Below are positions 43,443 to 53,614 of a stretch of DNA of 64,000 nucleotides, one piece after another. Within the stretch, counting starts at the first letter, position 1, and each line of letters opens with the position of its first letter. A model generated the notes under the pieces. The model searched no databases. It was not told the DNA's origin and was given only the letters and a program-made list of their open reading frames with translations. Origin of the DNA: Gliomastix tumulicola (Eukaryota > Ascomycota > Sordariomycetes > Hypocreales > Bionectriaceae); assembly GCA_001599755.1 (NCBI GenBank), contig BCHX01000009.1, positions 248,001 to 312,000 of the forward strand, given 5' to 3'. The position numbers were made by a program, and so were the translations under genes.

Positions 43443-44662
43443 CCTCGAGCGGGCGTCGACCGCTCCTAAAAGAGCGATTCGTGTATCGGTGAGATGGATG
43501 ACGACAGAGTGGCGCTGATCGGTGCGGACGTACGACGCTACTCCGCAGCAACGGCAGCTGTTGAGGGCGCCCGATAGCGCATCGGGGAGGGGTTCTGCTC
43601 GTTCGCCTCGTATTTGAGGGGAAGGGAGAGAGTGGGAGGAGGAGAGAGCACGGGGAAAGGGGGGGGGGCTGGAAGAGGAGGTTGCAGGCGGGCACCCTCT
43701 CAAATTTGAGGGGGGAACGCACAGCGTGGAAAAGCGACAGGTGATAAAACCTTGGCGCCGCACACTAACGAGGCTTAAGAGATGTCACTTGTCAGGCTAC
43801 TCCATCACCAGAAGGAGGGGAAAAAAAAGGCAGCCCGCCCCGGGCCTTATCTCGCTCCCGGATCTCGACGGTGGCCCGACACCTTCGCCGGAGGTTTCTC
43901 TCAGCGACTGGCTGATCTACCGGCAGTCGGCTCAAGTGACGGGCTGTCCAGCTGGCCTCTTTCTCCCGGGATCCTTGCGCTGATGAGCTGAAGCGAGGCC
44001 ATCCTCGCTCGCTGTTGGCTGGCAGATGGGACGGTTCCCTCCCGATGCGACGGCCGCGTTATTAATAACAACAGCACGCTTGCCCAGCTGCCACCGGCTG
44101 AAGGGGGCTAACGTTATCGGCCGAGTTCATTGGACGCTAGGATATTCGATCAAAATCGCAAATTGAAGGAATCCTGTCGATCATGGTCTGGACTAGCCTG
44201 GAGGAAGCCCGTGGCTTGCGCTACTGCAATAGCCTGGCCGCTAGAGCCTTTTTCCTCCAGGGACTTTAGGGGAGATGCGATGGCTGTTGCAGTGAGGTCT
44301 AGGATCTCGCTGCTTCTGTTGCGCTTCGGCTCGAACTTCGACCTTTTCAACCTGGCATTTCCGTGAGGAAACGTGGCAGTGTCGGGAAGGGCACCATTCT
44401 TCCTCTATGAGTGGTCTGGTGTCTCAGAGCACTAGTGAGGATACCCCCTGCTGCTGATCTAGCCACCTGGTTAGTACCGGAACTCGTCGCCGCAACTCGT
44501 CACCCAGCTGACTCTGGCTCCAGCTTGCTTCCGTCATTCATCGTGTATTATGCGTGGGCAGCTGGCCCGTCTATGTCTATGTCTAACGTATCTATCCTCT
44601 ATGCACAGATCGCTTGCTCCGAACGCTTGGGGAAAAACAAAGAAAAGACAGCAACGAGAACC
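43443..44662. other. Gap between regulator and GT2 genes
   Basis: About 1.2 kb holding the regulator's promoter and the 3' end of the GT2 gene. The frame of the regulator stays open upstream to 43763, but that sequence is Ser/Pro-rich leader. Other frames are chance. Confidence 0.4.
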
Positions 44663-46222
44663 TCACACAATCGTCCGAATCGTCCCCCGCCACGCCATAT
44701 ACGCAGCCATCACGACGCTCCCGACGAACCAGACGCTGACCCAGCCCCGATCGACCCTCATATCCATAAAGCCGGCCGTCATGCGCACGAGCACGCCCGC
44801 GACGATGCCCATCCACACGACGAAGAAGCCCGTCTCGAACCAGGCCTGCCGCACGCCGTCGCGCTTCGCCCGCTCGCCGCTGGCGCGCATGCTCGTGCCC
44901 CAGCCGTCGGCCGTCAGCGTCATCATGCTCCAGACGTGCACGGCCGGCAGCGGCACGTGGTAGAAGATCATGCCCGGCACGATCCAGCCGAGGGCGCGCG
45001 TCGGCAGCCGGTGCGGGTTGCGCAGCACGTTGTACACGGCGGCGGCGATCATGCGGCAGAGCACGTCGCCGCTGTTGACGTAGATGGGCTGGTAGCCCGT
45101 GAAGAAGTACCAGACGATGGCGAGCGCGGCGATGACGGGGCCCATCTCGCGCTTCCACATGCTGAAGAAGAGGAGCGGGTGGCTGGTCGGGTATACCTTG
45201 GGCTCGAGGAGGGACTCGATGTGCGTGGCGCGCGCCCAGCGGACCTGCTGCTTGAGCCAGCGGGCGAGCGTCGTGGGCGTGTCGGTGGATGTCAGGACGT
45301 CGGAGGCATACACGACGCGCCAGCCGCGCTTCAGGAGGTTGGTGGTGAGATGTCGATCCTCGTTGATGATCTACACACGTCAGTTAGTGTCGTTTCTCTC
45401 TCTCGGGTGCTGCCAGGGAACTCACCATTCTCTTGCCAAAGATGGTCTGCATGTACCATGGCACCAGGATAGGCGGCAGCGCAGCCAGCCTGAAGACCGT
45501 ACTCGGCCCGCTCTGGCAGTCACTGGTCGCCGTGGCCGCGGGCGTCGATCTCGTCAGGTACAGCTCGCCCCAGTACACCGTCTCCGCCAGCCGCGTCACG
45601 ATGCTGTCCGTGCCGTTGTGCACGACGAGCCCGGAGCTGGCACCACCGATCCTCGGGTCCGCAGCGATGGCGTCGACCGTGCTCAGCAGCGAGTCCTGCG
45701 ACACGAGCGTGTCCGAGTCGGAGCTCCAGAGATACTCGACGCCGAGCGTGTCGGCGATGACGAGGGCGAAGATGTACGACGTGAACATGATGCCCTTCTT
45801 GTGCATGTGTCGCTGCCGTATGCACAGCTGGCTCACGGCGTCGGGCCCCGAGAGCTGGATGTCGTTGCGGGAGAGGATGGAGCGCGCGAGGCTGATGCAG
45901 TGGTTCAGCGCGGCAGCATCGGCCTCGGAGGGGTCGAAGCGCTGCCCGCTCGCCTCGCGGATCGCGAGCTCCTTGGCCCGGACGGACTGCGCGATGTCGC
46001 CGAGCGGCTCTGACACGTGGATTGTCCGCGAGCGGTGCGGACACACCTTGTGGAAGACGTCGACCATGTCCTGATCCGCCTCCTCGTCGCCGTCGATGCC
46101 CACTAGTAGGAACGTGCACGCCCTGGCCATGCGGTAGCTCTCGAGCGCCCTCGTGAACAGCGCGGGATCCTCGCGCCAGCCGACCACGGCCGCCATGCAG
46201 TCCAGCTTGGGCGACGTCCCAC

Positions 46223-46258
<36 letters not shown>

Positions 46259-46610
46259 GACTCAGCGCCGACACCTTCTCGACGTCAAACACCTTGCCGC
46301 TCTTCTCGTCGACGATGCGCCGGGGCGACCGCGGCGGCTCGTAGTCCTCCTTCTCGCGGAACGCGGGCTGCCGCGCCGCCGCCTCGGCCTCGTAGAAGGT
46401 CATGCGGCGGCCCTCGTTGACGTACCGGTTCAGCTCGGCCAGCGCGACGGTGATGACGAGGTCGAGCGTCACCGGCCACCGGCAGTGCACGGCGATGGCC
46501 GCGTAGAGGGGCAGACAGACGAGGCAGCCGAGGATGTTGAGCAGCTTGCGGGGGAGGCTGATGTATGGAGGGGCCGCCGCGACGGCAGCCGGATCGATGT
46601 CCACGGCGCC

Positions 46611-46613
<3 letters not shown>
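44663..46613 (-). CDS. Membrane glycosyltransferase family 2 (hyaluronan/chitin-synthase-like)
   Basis: Two exons (46613-45426 and 45370-44663) give 631 residues. Two N-terminal helices (about 25-62) are followed by the GT-A catalytic domain with 'DSD' (299-301), the acceptor block 'SGPSTVFR' (368-375), 'NEDRHL' (399-404) and 'QQVRW' (437-441), and then four or five C-terminal helices. These are all the D, DxD, ED and Q(Q/R)xRW marks of processive GT2 synthases. The set resembles the type 2 glycosyltransferases of filamentous ascomycetes (Zymoseptoria and Fusarium GT2) that support hyphal growth on solid surfaces; the polymer made is unknown. An (Ala-Ser) repeat of 119-130 comes from a GACGCA minisatellite. 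The ATG is three bases away from a (CA)17 tract. Confidence 0.9.
46225..46254. repeat. (GACGCA)5 hexanucleotide repeat in the GT2 gene
   Basis: Five perfect units inside exon 1 of the GT2 gene, coding for an (Ala-Ser) run in a linker before the catalytic domain. The length can vary without frameshift. Confidence 0.85.

Positions 46614-46616
<3 letters not shown>

Positions 46617-46650
<34 letters not shown>
46617..46650. repeat. (GT)17 microsatellite next to the GT2 start codon
   Basis: Seventeen GT units on the plus strand, hence (CA)17 in the 5' UTR of the GT2 gene, separated from its ATG (46611-46613) by three A bases. Confidence 0.95.
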
Positions 46651-46652
<2 letters not shown>

Positions 46653-48710
46653 CGGTGAGTATTAAGTATTGTTTGTAGTAAGTAACGAGTGAATGTGTGA
46701 GTATGTGAAGCTGTAACGAGCGCTCGAACAACAGAAGCGAATGACTGAGAAACCGAGTTTCTCACTGAAAAAGAGGCCTCAACCCACGAAAGTCGCAAAC
46801 GAATGGAATCACCGTCTAGCCATGACGGGAGGGGAAAGCGAATTAGTTGTATGAAGACCTTTCTTCCACCAATTTCAATATCCAGGCACGCCGAGCAAAG
46901 AGAGAAGCCAGTCACAAGAGATCACGAGTTAGGCAGATGCTGCTCAGCCTCTTCTTAATACCCATTCCCATGCCGTCGGCCCCCCCCAGGGGTGCTCCTT
47001 CGCCCAGGCCCTCTCTCTTGCTGGTATACGAGACCGGGCACACTTGGCAGAGAGAAGCTCCGTGGGACAGGGGGCCAGCCCACATCGTGAGCTCGGCTAC
47101 AAGAATATTCTACGCAAAGCGAGGGAATGCGCGCCGCCGCGCGTGGGTATGGCCACTGGCTCTCGGCGGTTCCTTGGGAGAGAGAGAAAGAGAGAGAGAG
47201 AAGAAAAATTTCTAGCCAGGGGATGGGCATCATGCACAGGCTCTCGTTTCGGTTTGACCCTCCCCGTCATGAAGCTCTCGTGGATGTTCTCGAATTGGCT
47301 GGCTGGCTGGCTGGCTTGTCACGTCATGCCAGGGTCGAACTATTGAACTCGGGCCGCGTTGCGACTGTTCAGCCACCATGAAGAAGAGCCGAGGACACTT
47401 GGGATCTTTGGAGAGTCTGCCTCGAGGCTTGGCCCTCGCTTGGAAGCGTCTTGGAGCCAATTTTGCGTTCTCTTGGTGTGTCCCTCTTGACTCATCGTGA
47501 TTCTCCGTGGGAGTCAGTCACGTCCATGGGATGGTCTCCCGGGAAGCCTAGGGAACAGCCCGTCATTAATACGCACAGTGCTTTACGAAGAGGATTGCAT
47601 CTCGTATAGCCAGGCAGCATTGACAAATCAGATCCCTTAACTCCCAGGAGGAGAAACAACGCCATTGCCCCCCCCGTTCAGGTTCCACGCTACTTCGCGC
47701 GACATTCTCAGCCCTAATGAGCTCTAGCTGAACTCTGCAGAGTCTCTCTGCATGGGCCGAGTTACCCATGACTCTCTGTACTGAAAATCCGGCACCCATC
47801 AGCCGACATTAGAGGAGGACGCCAGCGGTGGGAACAAACCCCCTTTTCTGCATGAGGTGAAATTTCCCACATAATTTCCGGCGCAGGTTATTTATGGACT
47901 CTCCGGATGCGGGATGGTCCCGAACGAAGCCTGCCTGTCAAAGTGAGTGAATGACTCTTCGGTCCTGCGTTTCTAGAAGAGAGAGAGAAAAGGGCGGTGT
48001 TTGAAGGAGACGTCGGATCTTCATGGGGTGACCTGTCTCTGGCAGCTGCGCAATGCCTCGTATAGACGAGGATGCGGATCCGTGTGTCCAAACGAATCCT
48101 GCATACAACGCATCGTAATACCATCATCCCGCATCGAGGCAATTCCCCAGAACAAATCTCCCATGAGAAAATCTTTTCCAGAACTTCGCCCCCATCCCGT
48201 GTGTGGCCAAGACAAAAAGAGCGTGAACCAACCTGCAGTACGCGCTTAGAGAACGAACGAACGCGGGTATTCATCCGCAGACGGTACACACCAAAGGTTC
48301 CCAGGTTCCCAAATAGGGAGTGAAGTGCCTGCTGTGCCGCCACTCGCTTGGGGCTACGAATAGGCTACCCAGGGAGGGAAGAGAGGGAGACCCGTTGTGC
48401 TGGTTTGCCTCGGTGGGGGGACTGGGCTGGGTTTGCAATATGCAGCAAAGCCCTTGACGATGGGAGGTAGCCTGGGCCAAGATCCTGGGCCTGGCTCCGT
48501 GGGCTGTGAGTCGTGCGTGTACGAGACGGCGTGCCACGGTGCCTATCCGCCTGCTTGGCGGGCATGTCCGGCCCGTGGGCTTGTCGACTCGCGAGAAAAG
48601 GGGACCTGGTCTCGGGGTTATTTTTCTTTTGAGTCGTGACTCGGCTGTTTCGTTTGGTTCTTGTCTCTGATCGTAGTAGTTAGTCCATCAAGTCCAGATC
48701 AGTGGCAGCC
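46651..48710. other. Shared divergent promoter of the GT2 and GT31-like genes
   Basis: About 2.1 kb between two glycosyltransferase genes transcribed outward. It contains a GA-rich simple tract near 47172-47202 and a (GGCT)n stretch near 47298-47316. No supported gene. Confidence 0.45.
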
Positions 48711-50207
48711 ATGGTGGTCACGTACCGCAACAACAGGCTGTTTCCAGCCCTCATCATCGCCGCCTGCATAGCGGCCCTCTTCTTCCTCATCGACCCCTCC
48801 ATCGAGAACTACGGCAATGTCAAGACGCAGCAGCTGCAGCCCCAGCATGTAGACCACAGCAGCCATGAAGACGCACCACCACCACCGCTCGCCCAGGCAC
48901 CGCCGCCCCCATCACAGTCACCGGTGTCTCGTCTACCTGTGGAGGGGGGATTCGTCGCCCAGCAGGACGACGACGTGCTCCTCATCATGAAGACGGGCGG
49001 CACGAGCATGTGGAAGCGTCTGCTGGTGCACCTGACGACGACCCTCGCCCCCGAGCGCGTCCACCCGAGCAACATGGTCATCTACTCGGACATGGCCGAG
49101 ACGGTCGGCCCCTTCGAGATTGTCGACGTCTTCGCCAACATGTCCGATACCGTTAAGGCGTCCGAGGACTTCCACCACTACCGCGCCCAGCCCGAGTACC
49201 GCGACCACAACGCCTACGTCGAGGCGGCGGGCGTCGAGGGCGACGACTGGGGCCCGCCGGGCGGCTGGGTCATCGACAAGTACAAGTTCATCCCGCTCGT
49301 GCGGCACGCGGGCGAGCAGTGGCCCGACGCCAAGTGGTACGTGTACATGGAGGACGACACGTACCTCTTCCTGCCGAGCGTGAAGCAGTACCTCGCGCGC
49401 TTCGACGCCAGCGAGAAGCACTACCTGGGCAGCTACGCGGCCAAGACGGGCGTCGTCTTCGCCCACGGCGGCGCCGGCTTCGCCCTCTCCCGCGGCGCCT
49501 GGGAAGCCGTCTTCAACAAGAAGCCATCATCATCACCATCATCAGACTCTGGAGAGGTTAAGCGCCTCGAGGACGAGTACCACCAGTACGCCACCGACCA
49601 CTGCTGCGGCGACCAGGTCCTCGCCAAGGCCCTCCACGACCACGGCGTCTCCTTTGGCGAGAACGGCGGCGACGAGAAGTTCACCTGGGGCTTCAACCCG
49701 CTCGTCCACTGGGCCTTCCCCTTCAGCCGGTACAACTGGTGCAGCCCGCTGCTGTCGTGGCACAAGGTGCACAACCGCGACGTCGCGCAGTACTTTGCCC
49801 TCGAGAGCAGGTGGGACTTCGCCTCCAAGCCGCTGCTGCACCGGGACTTCTTCAACGAGCTCGTGCTGCCGCGCGTGCGCGAGCCCAAGCAGTGGTGGGA
49901 TAACCGCGCGGACCTGTTCGAGGTGACGTCGGCGAACCAGGCGTGGGGGGCGAAGCCGGAGGGCAGCAAGTTTGATGAAGCGAAGTGGAAGATGGGCTGG
50001 GAGTCGGTCGAGGCGTGCGAGGCGGCGTGTCGCGGGTGGGAGGCCTGTGTGAGCTGGACGTATGTCGAGGATCTGTGCAAGATGGACGACAAGGTCACGC
50101 TGGGGCAGGGGTACGCCCCGGACATGTCGCAGCGCAAGACGTCGTTGATGCACACGAGCGGGTGGCTGCCGGAGCGGATGGAAGCATGGCTCTGCGACTG
50201 GAGCTGA
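48711..50207 (+). CDS. Golgi-type glycosyltransferase, GT31-like (fringe-related)
   Basis: A single exon of 498 residues. It is a type II membrane protein: a short cytoplasmic tail, a helix at about 11-27 ('FPALIIAACIAALFFLI'), a Pro/Gln-rich stem to about 80, then the catalytic domain. Visible marks are 'DDVLLIMKTGGTSMW', 'YVYMEDDTYLF' (the metal-binding acidic motif, 213-218), and 'GGAGFALSRGAW', all shared with fungal GT31/fringe-like proteins. The last 70 residues contain paired cysteines ('CEAACRGWEACVSW'), reminiscent of a PAN/apple module that may bind carbohydrate or protein. It should add a sugar to glycoproteins or glycolipids in the Golgi. The first ATG is at 48711. It is divergent from the GT2 gene. 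Confidence 0.85.
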   Translation: MVVTYRNNRLFPALIIAACIAALFFLIDPSIENYGNVKTQQLQPQHVDHSSHEDAPPPPLAQAPPPPSQSPVSRLPVEGGFVAQQDDDVLLIMKTGGTSMWKRLLVHLTTTLAPERVHPSNMVIYSDMAETVGPFEIVDVFANMSDTVKASEDFHHYRAQPEYRDHNAYVEAAGVEGDDWGPPGGWVIDKYKFIPLVRHAGEQWPDAKWYVYMEDDTYLFLPSVKQYLARFDASEKHYLGSYAAKTGVVFAHGGAGFALSRGAWEAVFNKKPSSSPSSDSGEVKRLEDEYHQYATDHCCGDQVLAKALHDHGVSFGENGGDEKFTWGFNPLVHWAFPFSRYNWCSPLLSWHKVHNRDVAQYFALESRWDFASKPLLHRDFFNELVLPRVREPKQWWDNRADLFEVTSANQAWGAKPEGSKFDEAKWKMGWESVEACEAACRGWEACVSWTYVEDLCKMDDKVTLGQGYAPDMSQRKTSLMHTSGWLPERMEAWLCDWS

Positions 50208-50397
50208 TGATATACACACTTTCTCTTGGGTCGTCTCCTGATATACAGAACGGGGACAGACAGACAGTATCATATGGGCACTGCGAGGCGTTTGGGCAAT
50301 GGGATGGATACCTTCTTTTTATCTAGACTTTCATATCATTGTCGTCATCATATAATAAATAGAGAATCAAATCATTCATAAGTCGTCATGTCCGTCC

Positions 50398-52801
50398 TTA
50401 CTTCTTGACAAATCCGTGCCTCTGCAGCCAGCCCTGCTTATGGTCCTCCTCCCACTTCTTCTCCGCCCTCCGCAACGTCGATGCCGCGTCCCAATGCTCC
50501 CTCTTCTGCGCCACATCCCGTGCAGTCTCGCCGTCGCCGTCCTTGATCGTCGGGTCCGCGCCCCAGTCCCGGAGCACGCGGAGCACCTCCCTCCGCTCCT
50601 CGTCGCCGTCGACGGCCTTGCTCGCTGCGTAGTGCAGCGCCGTGCGGCCCTTGGACGTCTCGGCGTTGGGGTCCGCCTTGCCGCGCTCGAGCAGCATCTC
50701 GACCATGGGCGCCGTGGCCGAGCGCGCAGCGAGGTGCAGCGGCATACGGCCGCCGTCGGAGCGCGCCGAGATGGACGCGCCGCGGTCGAGGAGGAGCATC
50801 GAGACGGGCATTTTGTCACGCTCGGCCGAGAGGTGCAGCGGCGTGAGGCCGTGGTCGTCGCACACGCGAGGGGAGACGTGGCGGAGGGCCTTGATGGCTG
50901 CCTCGAGGTTTCCGTCCCACGCGGCGTCGAGGAGTGCGTCTTCGGGGGACTGCTCTGGCTCGTCGCGGGCTGGGGACGGGTCGCGTTTCTGGGCGGTGTT
51001 GGGGGACGACGGCTCTCTGCTCAGTGACGGGGTGGACGCAGTGGACTTGGTCGGCTCCGTGATGAGGATGGGCGGTGATCCGATGGCAGCCTCTTCCCTA
51101 GCGATGGCGGACGGAGATGGCGGCGCAGCCTCAGCCTTCTTCTCGGGCTCTGCGGCCTTGACTCTCTCCTTGTCCTGCAAACTAGGACCGGGTTCGACGA
51201 TCGAGGGGGTAGAGACGGCAGGACTCGGTATTTCCACCTTCTTGGGCAACACTTCTCCAACCTTGGGAGGGGCGTCGGCAGGTGGCTTCTCTGCCGGCTT
51301 CCCTGGGTCCTCTTTCTGGTCTTTTGGTTCTTCCGGCTTCTTGAGCCCCTCGATGATCAAGCCCTCTCGAACCCCCTCTCTAAGTCCCTGCCTCACGGGC
51401 GAGGGTTGTGGTTTGGTCTCGGCCGGTTTGGGCTCTGGCTTGGTCTCGGTCGGCTTCGGTTCGTCCTTCTTTGCCGGCTCGGGCGCCTCCTTGCCAGCCG
51501 CAGCCGCCGCCGCCGCGACAGCTGGTGACGGTGGTTTCATCAAAGCACGGCTGTTGTTTGTCAGTTTGTTTTGTCTCCCGCCAGACTGGGGAATGCGACA
51601 CTCACGTGTTTAGATTCAGCATCAGCTTGCTGAGCCCCGTCAGCTCCTTCTGCACGTCCACGTCCGCCTTCTCGATCTTGTCCTTGAACTCGTCCCTGTA
51701 CCGGTACGACCGCCAGAAGTCGCGCATCATGTTGCCCTGCTCCGACCCGCCGCTCTTCTTGCTGATCTCGGCGAGCAGCTTCGTCATCTTGCCCAGCGCC
51801 CGGTTGGTGCTGTCGACGGCGTCCTCGATCTGCTCCTTGAGCGCCTCGCCCTGCTTGTCGCCCTCGAGCAGGTCCGGGCGCGCCTTGATCAGCTGCTGGA
51901 CCTGCTTGATGGTGTCGCGCGCCACGTCCGCCTTGTCCGAGAGCTCCTGGATCTCCTCGGGCGTGTCGCTCAGCTCCGTGAACCAGTCGATCCACTCCTT
52001 GGCCGAGTCGGCCTGCTTGCTGAGGGTCTTGAGGCCGGCGTAGGCGGCGATGGCGGTCGGCATGTTGTTGAAGAGGGCTGACGCGCCGCCAGAGGACGAG
52101 GAGGACGTTTCGGCTACGGGAGGCGGAGAGGCAGGAGACGCGGCTGGTTTGGTGGCGGCGGCGGCGGCGGCGGCGGGCTTCACGGGCTTCACGGGCGGTG
52201 GACTGGGCGAGCGCTGCTTTGCCTTGACCTTGTCGGGCTTGTATTTGTCCGGGGTCGATGACCGGCGACGACGGTCGGAATTTCGGGGATCGTTCTCGCC
52301 TTCGCGGTTGAAGGCGCCAGGAGCAGCACCGACCCTCAGCGAAGGGCTGCGGTGGTCGACGCTGCTCCTGCGCGAGCGACGGCCGCCATCGTCGTAGGCG
52401 TACGAATCGCGGTCGCGAGCATCCACGGCAGACAGACGGCGCCGCCTTCTCGAGTCGTCTTCGTCATCGTATTTGTAGTCCCTGCGTCCGCGGTCGTCGC
52501 GTCGCGAGTTGTACCTCTCGGGGCTGGAGGACGAACCCCGCCGCCGTCTGCGCTCGTGGCGGTCGTCGGGCGAGGGGGATCGGCGATGGCGGCTTCTGGG
52601 CCTGCCCGAGGATGAGCCCTGGGCGTATCGGCTCGAGGACGAGTCGGAGGGTCTCCGGTCGCGGTCGTCGTGGGAGCGCGAGCGCTGGCTGGAGGAAGAC
52701 TGTCGCGTGGGCGAGGGAGCAGAAAGGCGAGAGGGTCTCGTTCGAGCAGCGGGGCTCTTGACGCGTGGAGCCGACACTTTTATCGGGAGCTTGAGGGGCA
52801 T
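50398..52801 (-). CDS. RS-rich protein with C-terminal ankyrin repeats
   Basis: Two exons (52801-51606 and 51550-50398) give 782 residues; the join (GTGAGT to ACAG, phase 2) links two long frames. Residues 20-200 are full of Arg-Ser/Asp-Arg dipeptides, like the RS tails of splicing factors. Residues about 245-398 are helical and hydrophilic, probably coiled coil. After the junction comes a Lys/Glu/Pro-rich spacer, then ankyrin repeats from about 600 to 760 ('GLTPLHLSAERDKMPVSMLL', 'MPLHLAARSATAPMVEMLL', 'RTALHYAASKA'). I know no named family with this order. RS tracts suggest nuclear localisation or RNA-linked work, which is inference. The domain pieces are certain, the role is open. Confidence 0.8.
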
Positions 52802-53614
52802 CTTGTCTGCAGTTGAGTAGTACTATAGATACTTGGGCGGGAATGCAAATACCAGTTCAAGATAACTAAGGTACTAGGAGAGAAGCGAGATAGAGACGAC
52901 GAACAGACCAAAATGAGGGGAAGCAGCTGCTATTAAGCCTCGGGGCACCTGAAGGATGGAGCTGACGCATGATATCCTCAAGGCGGCGCCGTCTGACCGC
53001 ATCATGTGGGTTGGTCTTGGAACTGGAGGACGGCGATTAAAATAGCTCAGCCCTACCTAGGCGTCCCTTTTCTTGGCCAGGCGGTAACTGAAACCTGCTT
53101 GACGGTCATGCCGCGTCTGACACCAGATGAGGCATCGCAGCTGTGCTCCCAGAGATGTCATCATGGCCTCCCATGCGTGGAACGAGTGCATGATGGTGAT
53201 GGTTGCTGGTGACGACATTGTCTACTAGTTACAGGCGGTTTGGCGTCATGCCAGGCGCCCTCACCGCTTCCATCCGCTAAGATACAGGCGGTTTAGCGGC
53301 TGCGATAGACGATTTAGTGGACGGGACGATAAGGGCCAAGGCAGACAGCGCCTGGACCCGCCTAAATCATGGCGGGGGGATGCCTGTAGGGCTGACCTCG
53401 GGACCCTGTGAGAAGCCTCCACGCAAACTGGAAAAATCCACCCACACCTCAGATTTCCAACACTGAGCAATTGACCTTGCATCATATTCGTCATGCTACT
53501 ACTACTAGTAGTACTTACTGCCCTTACCCATACCACGTGCAATAACCGACCAGCAAACAAAGAAACATCGAAGCACAGAAGCGATGGCTTCCTCCAGCAG
53601 CGAGACAGACACCC
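52802..53614. other. Gap between same-strand genes
   Basis: About 0.8 kb between the RS-ankyrin gene start and the 3' end of the synthetase gene. It contains a duplicated 'CAGGCGGTTT' near 53233 and 53285. No supported gene. Confidence 0.4.
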
